A DNA stretch of 36,095 bases from Oscillospiraceae bacterium (GTDB lineage Bacteria > Bacillota > Clostridia > Oscillospirales > Ruminococcaceae), in NCBI GenBank assembly GCA_900757485.1, contig CAAEOA010000316.1:1-36095 (forward strand), written 5' to 3'. The position numbers and the translations under genes are program-made. The notes beneath the pieces were generated by a model. It saw only the letters and a list, made by a program, of their open reading frames with translations, searched no databases and was not told where the DNA came from. Of the stretch, positions 32,269-36,095 are shown piece after piece (positions within the stretch are counted from its first letter, which is position 1; every line of letters begins with the position of its first letter).

Positions 32269-33180
32269 TCAAGTAATTTTCTCTGCCTTTAACAAAAATT
32301 TTTGAAAATACGCCGGTAATTCGCTGTCAAATTCCATGTATTCCCGGGTGGACGGATGGATAAATCCAAGTTTTTTTGCGTGCAGGCACTGTCCCTGCAA
32401 TTCGGAAATACACTTTTTCGGACCGTAGACGTCATCTCCCGCAACCGGATGTCCCGCATATGCGCTGTGTACCCGAATTTGATGGGTACGCCCGGTTTCC
32501 AGCAGAAACTTCATATAGGTAAAACGCGGAAATCGCTGCAACACTTCATAATTGGTAACAGCCTCTCTGGGATTTTCCCCATTTACCGCTATTTTCTTCC
32601 GATCCGCCCGACTTCTGCCAAGCGGAACATTCCAAATACCTGAATCCTGTTTCACTACGCCATATACAACAGCCCGATATTCTCTGGTAAAGCTATGCGC
32701 CTGTATCTGCTCTGCTAAAAAAAGATGCGCCGCATCATTCTTTGCCACTGCCAGCAAGCCGCTTGTATTCTTATCAATACGATGCAGAATACCGGGGCGA
32801 ATCTCTCCGTTAACCTGTGACAAATGTTCACCGCAATGATAAAGGAGCGCATTCACCAATGTATTTTCTTCATTGCCGGCTGCCGGATGCACAACCATTC
32901 CTTTGGGCTTATTGACCACCAGCAAATCATCATCCTCATAAACGATTTCCAAGGGAATATCCTGCGGAATCGGAACCGTCTGCTTCTGCTCCGGAACAAC
33001 AACCGTCACGCGATCGCCGCATCGCAGCTTATAATTTTTACCGACTATAATATCGTTGCAGGTAACATTTCCGTTTTCCAGCAACTTCTGCACTGCAGAA
33101 CGGGACAACTCGGGAACCAGCCGAACCAGAAAAAGATCGATCCGCGTTCCGGAATCCTCCTGCGCTGCGATAAATTCCAT
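32269..33180 (-). CDS. rluD: RluD-family 23S rRNA pseudouridine synthase (YlyB-like)
   Basis: 303 residues from the ATG at 33180, which overlaps the lspA stop region; further in-frame ATGs at 33192-33204 are possible and none has a good ribosome site, so translational coupling to lspA is likely. An N-terminal S4 domain (GTRIDLFLVRLVPELSRSAVQKLLENGNV) is followed by the catalytic domain: VVNKPKGMVVHPA, the catalytic Asp in ILHRIDKNTSGLL and FLLETGRTHQIRVH. Position directly after lspA matches ylyB of Bacillus. Confidence 0.93.
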   Translation of the reverse strand: MEFIAAQEDSGTRIDLFLVRLVPELSRSAVQKLLENGNVTCNDIIVGKNYKLRCGDRVTVVVPEQKQTVPIPQDIPLEIVYEDDDLLVVNKPKGMVVHPAAGNEENTLVNALLYHCGEHLSQVNGEIRPGILHRIDKNTSGLLAVAKNDAAHLFLAEQIQAHSFTREYRAVVYGVVKQDSGIWNVPLGRSRADRKKIAVNGENPREAVTNYEVLQRFPRFTYMKFLLETGRTHQIRVHSAYAGHPVAGDDVYGPKKCISELQGQCLHAKKLGFIHPSTREYMEFDSELPAYFQKFLLKAEKIT

Positions 33181-33181
33181 T

Positions 33182-33778
33182 CTATCGTTCATCATCATGC
33201 TCATGACCGCTTAATAGCATTTCCTGATCGGGGTCCGGGGACTGCATATTTTCAATACTCTCCTCAGGGGTGTCTTCAGATCTGTTTTCCGGGACAGATG
33301 TTTCGTCAGCTGATTTTATCTTTTTCTTTTCCCAAAGCTCGCTAAATAAAAGGTAACAAACGATCATAATGGTACCGATGACAACACAACAATCGGCAAA
33401 ATTAAAAACGGCGAAATTAATGAGACGCACCTCAATATAATCAATAACAAAATGTCTGAAAATACGGTCAATCAAATTGCCGACTCCCCCGGCAATCACC
33501 AAGGCAACAGACCAAATCAGGAAATTGCTTTTCAGCTTCTTTGCAGCCAGCAGATAAATGCCTCCCAGTATTACCACAGAAGTAACACCAACCAAAATCC
33601 AACGCTGACCTTGAAATATTCCAAAGGCAGCTCCTTCGTTTTGAACATAAGTGAAATGCAAAACATCCTGAATCACCGGAATGGATTGCGAAACCATCAT
33701 ATTGGCATCAACAATAATTTTAATAAGCTGGTCTAAAACGATCAACACCAATGCTGTCGCTAATGCAATATAGGTCAA
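33182..33778 (-). CDS. lspA: Lipoprotein signal peptidase (signal peptidase II)
   Basis: 198 residues, apparently starting with TTG at 33778 (a GGGG stretch about 8 bases upstream; no better in-frame ATG). Four membrane helices are visible. Conserved motifs are LDQLIKIIV, YVQNEGAAFGIF, and the two catalytic aspartates in GGVGNLIDRI and VFNFADCCVVIG. The enzyme cleaves prolipoproteins after lipid attachment. Compared with the usual 150-165 residues it has an extra acidic tail of about 45 residues rich in Glu, Asp and Ser (KIKSADETSVPENRSEDTPE...). It is followed by rluD with overlapping ends. Confidence 0.94.
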   Translation of the reverse strand: MTYIALATALVLIVLDQLIKIIVDANMMVSQSIPVIQDVLHFTYVQNEGAAFGIFQGQRWILVGVTSVVILGGIYLLAAKKLKSNFLIWSVALVIAGGVGNLIDRIFRHFVIDYIEVRLINFAVFNFADCCVVIGTIMIVCYLLFSELWEKKKIKSADETSVPENRSEDTPEESIENMQSPDPDQEMLLSGHEHDDER

Positions 33779-33830
33779 TTCTTCATACCCCGTGTTTTCT
33801 TAAAATTTATTTTTCTAAAATAACAACACG

Positions 33831-33870
33831 ATACGAATGCCGCCCTAAGCGACATTCGTACAAATTTTTA
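33831..33870. terminator. Hairpin between divIVA and lspA
   Basis: ACGAATG (33833-33839) pairs with CATTCGT (33853-33859), with further GCCGC/GCG pairing inside and ACAAATTTTTA on the plus side. On the transcribed minus strand it is followed only by mixed AT sequence, so it may attenuate rather than stop transcription from divIVA into lspA. Confidence 0.4.
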
Positions 33871-34698
33871 CTATTTATTATTTTTTCCGAATTTCAATTC
33901 GCCGAATTTCGACTCAAAAGAGCTTTCCATATCTACCCGCTCCGATTTAAAGGAAACCCGCTGACTATTATTTACAAAAGGGATTTGCTGTGTTTTTGCA
34001 TTATCTTCACTGATCACATGAAGCTGCTGCTTTGCAATCTGCTGTGTGTTTTCCAATTCCCGTTTTGCCTGTTCCACCGGATCAGCCTGCTCTTCGCTTT
34101 TAACAGGAGACTTCGGCTCTTCCGGCTCCTTTACAGGCTCCGGCTGAATCTGCTTTTGCTCGACAGGTTTCGGCTCCGGCTGTTCCTTCTTCGAAACGTC
34201 CTCTTTCACCTGTTCCTTTTCTTCTTCCGGCAAAGCAGTAATTAAATCAAGATGCGACTTATAAATGGACAGCAATCTTGTTTTAAAATTTGATACTTCT
34301 CTTTGCATTTTCAGCAGTGTCTGCTGCTCTTTTTCGGTTTGCATTTTAATACCGGTTACTGCTCTTGAAGCTTCCTTTTCCGCTTCTGAAAGCATTTTAT
34401 CTGCTTTTTCCTGTGCGTCAGCCAACAGCTTTTCTGCTTTTTCTTTTGCTTCGGAAATCACGGTGTTGCCCAGACGCTGCGCGCCGAGCAAAGCTTCCTT
34501 CATGCTTTCTTCATCTTTCCGGTATTCATTTATTCTGTCCGCTAATATCTGAATTTTTTTCTCTAAAACAGCTTTTTCTTTATTAACGCTGTCAACATAT
34601 TGGGCAACTTCCCTCAGATAGTCTTCCACTTCTTCCGTTTTATATCCGAACATTGCCGCTTTATCAAACTTTTTGTCTAAAATTTCTCTACTGTTCAT
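33871..34698 (-). CDS. divIVA: DivIVA-family cell-division/polarity protein
   Basis: 275 residues from the ATG at 34698 (GGGGGT about 7 bases upstream); the ATG at 34713 is less well placed. The N-terminal membrane-targeting motif SREILDKKFDKAAMFGYKTEEVEDYLREVA is typical of DivIVA. A long coiled coil follows (about 30-165, including KEKAEKLLADAQEKADKMLSEAE), then a Pro/Glu/Lys/Gln-rich spacer (175-215) and a short C-terminal segment. DivIVA binds curved membrane at septa and poles. Its place beside ylmH and sepF is the conserved Gram-positive division cluster. Confidence 0.9.
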   Translation of the reverse strand: MNSREILDKKFDKAAMFGYKTEEVEDYLREVAQYVDSVNKEKAVLEKKIQILADRINEYRKDEESMKEALLGAQRLGNTVISEAKEKAEKLLADAQEKADKMLSEAEKEASRAVTGIKMQTEKEQQTLLKMQREVSNFKTRLLSIYKSHLDLITALPEEEKEQVKEDVSKKEQPEPKPVEQKQIQPEPVKEPEEPKSPVKSEEQADPVEQAKRELENTQQIAKQQLHVISEDNAKTQQIPFVNNSQRVSFKSERVDMESSFESKFGELKFGKNNK

Positions 34699-34739
34699 GA
34701 CAACTACCCCCATCTTTCTCCATCAAAAAAGAGGATTAT

Positions 34740-35513
34740 TTAAATATATTTTTGAAGCACAATAAAATAGCGATCCTTTTTGGTTTTACGAATTTCTTCT
34801 GAAACTCGTGCCTTGCCAAAGCCTTTCACCGTTATGATATCACCGGTGCTTACAGACATACTGTTATTTTCACATATCTGATAATTCACCGAAACAATAC
34901 CGCCCTTAATCAGCTCATTGGTCTTTTCTCTGCTTTTTCCCGTCAGCAAAGAAACGACACAATCAAGTCTCATAGAAGCAACTGTTCCGCTGATATCCAA
35001 AAACTTTTCTTCTGCAACCGGTTGTGCAGTAAGTCCCTGCTCTATCTTTACGCCGGTACGACCGATCTTTTGGATCTCCGATAAAACAAGCGGCGCCACT
35101 TTATCGGTGGTAAACAAACTACAAATTCCATCCGAAACCAAAATATCTCCGACTGCCTCCCGCTTGATCTGCAACGCCATCAAGGAACCTAAAAAATCCC
35201 GATGAGACAGCTTATCAACTGCGCGGTAGGTAATAGTGAAAGCGGCAATCGGAAAATGCTCGCTGGAAGGCTCCATATACTCCGGAAAAACACCAAGCAT
35301 CTGCCGCTTGGCACCTGGATATCCGCCCCAAAAACAACATCCGCAAACTGCATTTTTTTCCAAGTACCGACTAGCCGCAAACACTTGGCTCTCGTCTAAA
35401 AACGCAGTAAATTTCGGAACGCATTTTTGTGTGCACACATTTACCATATCCTGTATTCTGGCCAAGAAAATCTCACCCGTGCCCTCTGCACCGATCCGGT
35501 CAAATTTTCCCAT
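34740..35513 (-). CDS. ylmH: YlmH-like S4-domain RNA-binding protein
   Basis: 257 residues from the ATG at 35513, one base after the sepF stop; no separate ribosome site, so translation is probably coupled. N-terminal alpha/beta region with FTAFLDESQVFAASRYL and GCCFWGGYPGAKRQMLGVFP, then the YlmH core (HRDFLGSLMALQIKREAVGDILV), and the C-terminal S4 domain (MRLDCVVSLLTGKSREKTNELIKGGIVSVNY). YlmH binds the large ribosomal subunit and has been linked to rescue of stalled translation; it is regularly encoded in the sepF-divIVA division cluster. Confidence 0.92.
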   Translation of the reverse strand: MGKFDRIGAEGTGEIFLARIQDMVNVCTQKCVPKFTAFLDESQVFAASRYLEKNAVCGCCFWGGYPGAKRQMLGVFPEYMEPSSEHFPIAAFTITYRAVDKLSHRDFLGSLMALQIKREAVGDILVSDGICSLFTTDKVAPLVLSEIQKIGRTGVKIEQGLTAQPVAEEKFLDISGTVASMRLDCVVSLLTGKSREKTNELIKGGIVSVNYQICENNSMSVSTGDIITVKGFGKARVSEEIRKTKKDRYFIVLQKYI

Positions 35514-35514
35514 A

Positions 35515-35973
35515 TTAGAAATACACGCCGTTGCTTTCGAGCTCGTCCAGCAAATCTCCGACAATATCTACATTATACGGGGTAATGATGAAAGTACTCG
35601 CCGCCACCCGTTTAATCTGTCCGTTGTTGGCATATGCAACTCCGCTTAAGAAGTCAACCAAACGTCTCGCCACGTCTTTATTCGTAGATTCCAGATTAAG
35701 TACAACCGTTCTTTTATCATTCAAATGATCTGCAACCGAACTTGCATCATCAAAGCGCTCCGGCTTTACCAATACAACCTGCAGCTGCGTCGTTGCATGG
35801 ATATTGACTACCTTATTATTTTTCTTGCTGCCGGAAGCAACCGGCGCGTCATAGTTAAAGGGTTCCGCATCTATTTCTTCATCCTGGGCTTTTTCTTTTT
35901 TTTCAAATCCCATTTCATCCTCATATTCCTCATCAGCACCGATAAAACTTTTCATCTTATCAATTAAACTCAT
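35515..35973 (-). CDS. sepF: Cell division protein SepF
   Basis: 152 residues, TAGGAGGAG before the ATG. The N-terminal amphipathic membrane-binding helix (MSLIDKMKSFIGA) is followed by an acidic linker and the SepF core beta-alpha domain: VVLVKPERFDDASSVADHL, TVVLNLESTNKDVARRLVDFLSGVAYA and FIITPYNVDIVGD. SepF tethers FtsZ to the membrane and shapes the septum. In Bacillus ylmG lies between sepF and ylmH; here ylmG is absent and ylmH follows directly. Confidence 0.95.
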   Translation of the reverse strand: MSLIDKMKSFIGADEEYEDEMGFEKKEKAQDEEIDAEPFNYDAPVASGSKKNNKVVNIHATTQLQVVLVKPERFDDASSVADHLNDKRTVVLNLESTNKDVARRLVDFLSGVAYANNGQIKRVAASTFIITPYNVDIVGDLLDELESNGVYF

Positions 35974-36019
35974 TTTTTTCTCCTCCTAAAAAATATCGTA
36001 TTGTAAACTTAAATGAAAG

Positions 36020-36049
36020 TTGAGAACCTCCCAGACCTTTTGGTATAAT
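36020..36049 (+). promoter_or_regulatory. Rightward promoter near the window end
   Basis: TTGAGA (36020-36025), 18 bases, TATAAT (36044-36049). GAGAACCTC (36022-36030) reappears inverted as GAGGTTC at 36089-36095, where the window ends. The gene it serves lies outside. Confidence 0.5.
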
Positions 36050-36095
36050 GGTTTCACCACAAAACACATTTTCTCCCAAAAAGAAAGAGAGGTTC

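Overview
This window is a chromosomal segment of an endospore-forming, low-to-moderate GC Firmicute, most likely in the Oscillospirales (Clostridia). The evidence is spoIIID, a SpoIID-core/peptidoglycan-binding cassette, a sepF-ylmH-divIVA-lspA-rluD block, strong AGGAGG-type ribosome sites with some TTG/GTG starts, split transketolase subunits, and an orphan radical-SAM pyruvate formate-lyase activase. The species assignment is inference from gene style only.

Layout. 1-573: the 3' end of a large serine recombinase (end of an integrated element), followed by two hairpin terminators. 574-2254: a CorA-type divalent cation transporter read leftward with a long leader. The leader holds a well-initiated 28-codon ORF starting M-S-P-D-P and a 10-bp long-range stem. 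Upstream of it is a palindrome-rich repeat region. 2181-4843: a CadC/CadA metal-sensor and efflux pair with a clear promoter and operator. 4957-6026: a Nudix hydrolase, then a divergent small-protein/XRE regulator pair with a palindrome inside one promoter. 6241-7632: a MATE exporter.

7712-13251: a two-component system divergent from a three-gene operon made of a VTC-type polyphosphate polymerase, a DUF4956 membrane protein and a Cthe_2159-like beta-helix lipoprotein. The intergenic region carries four CTGAAA half-sites. 13408-18213: spoIIID, an uncharacterised small membrane protein divergent from a self-cleaving XRE-S24 repressor, and a three-gene spore/cell-wall cassette.

18270-29148: pcrA, a class 3 lipase, a YkpA/YbiT-type ABC-F protein with one degenerate ATP site, nagA with a second amidohydrolase and a lone fumarase alpha subunit, then an HtrA protease and PflA read leftward. 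29476-35973, all leftward: transketolase C- and N-halves, a Cof-type HAD phosphatase, rluD, lspA, divIVA, ylmH and sepF. The last 120 bases contain a rightward promoter and the beginning of something cut off by the window.

Best leads: the MgtL-like leader ORF ahead of corA; the polyphosphate polymerase/DUF4956/beta-helix operon with its two-component system and half-site array; and the S24-repressor/membrane-protein pair with twin operators.
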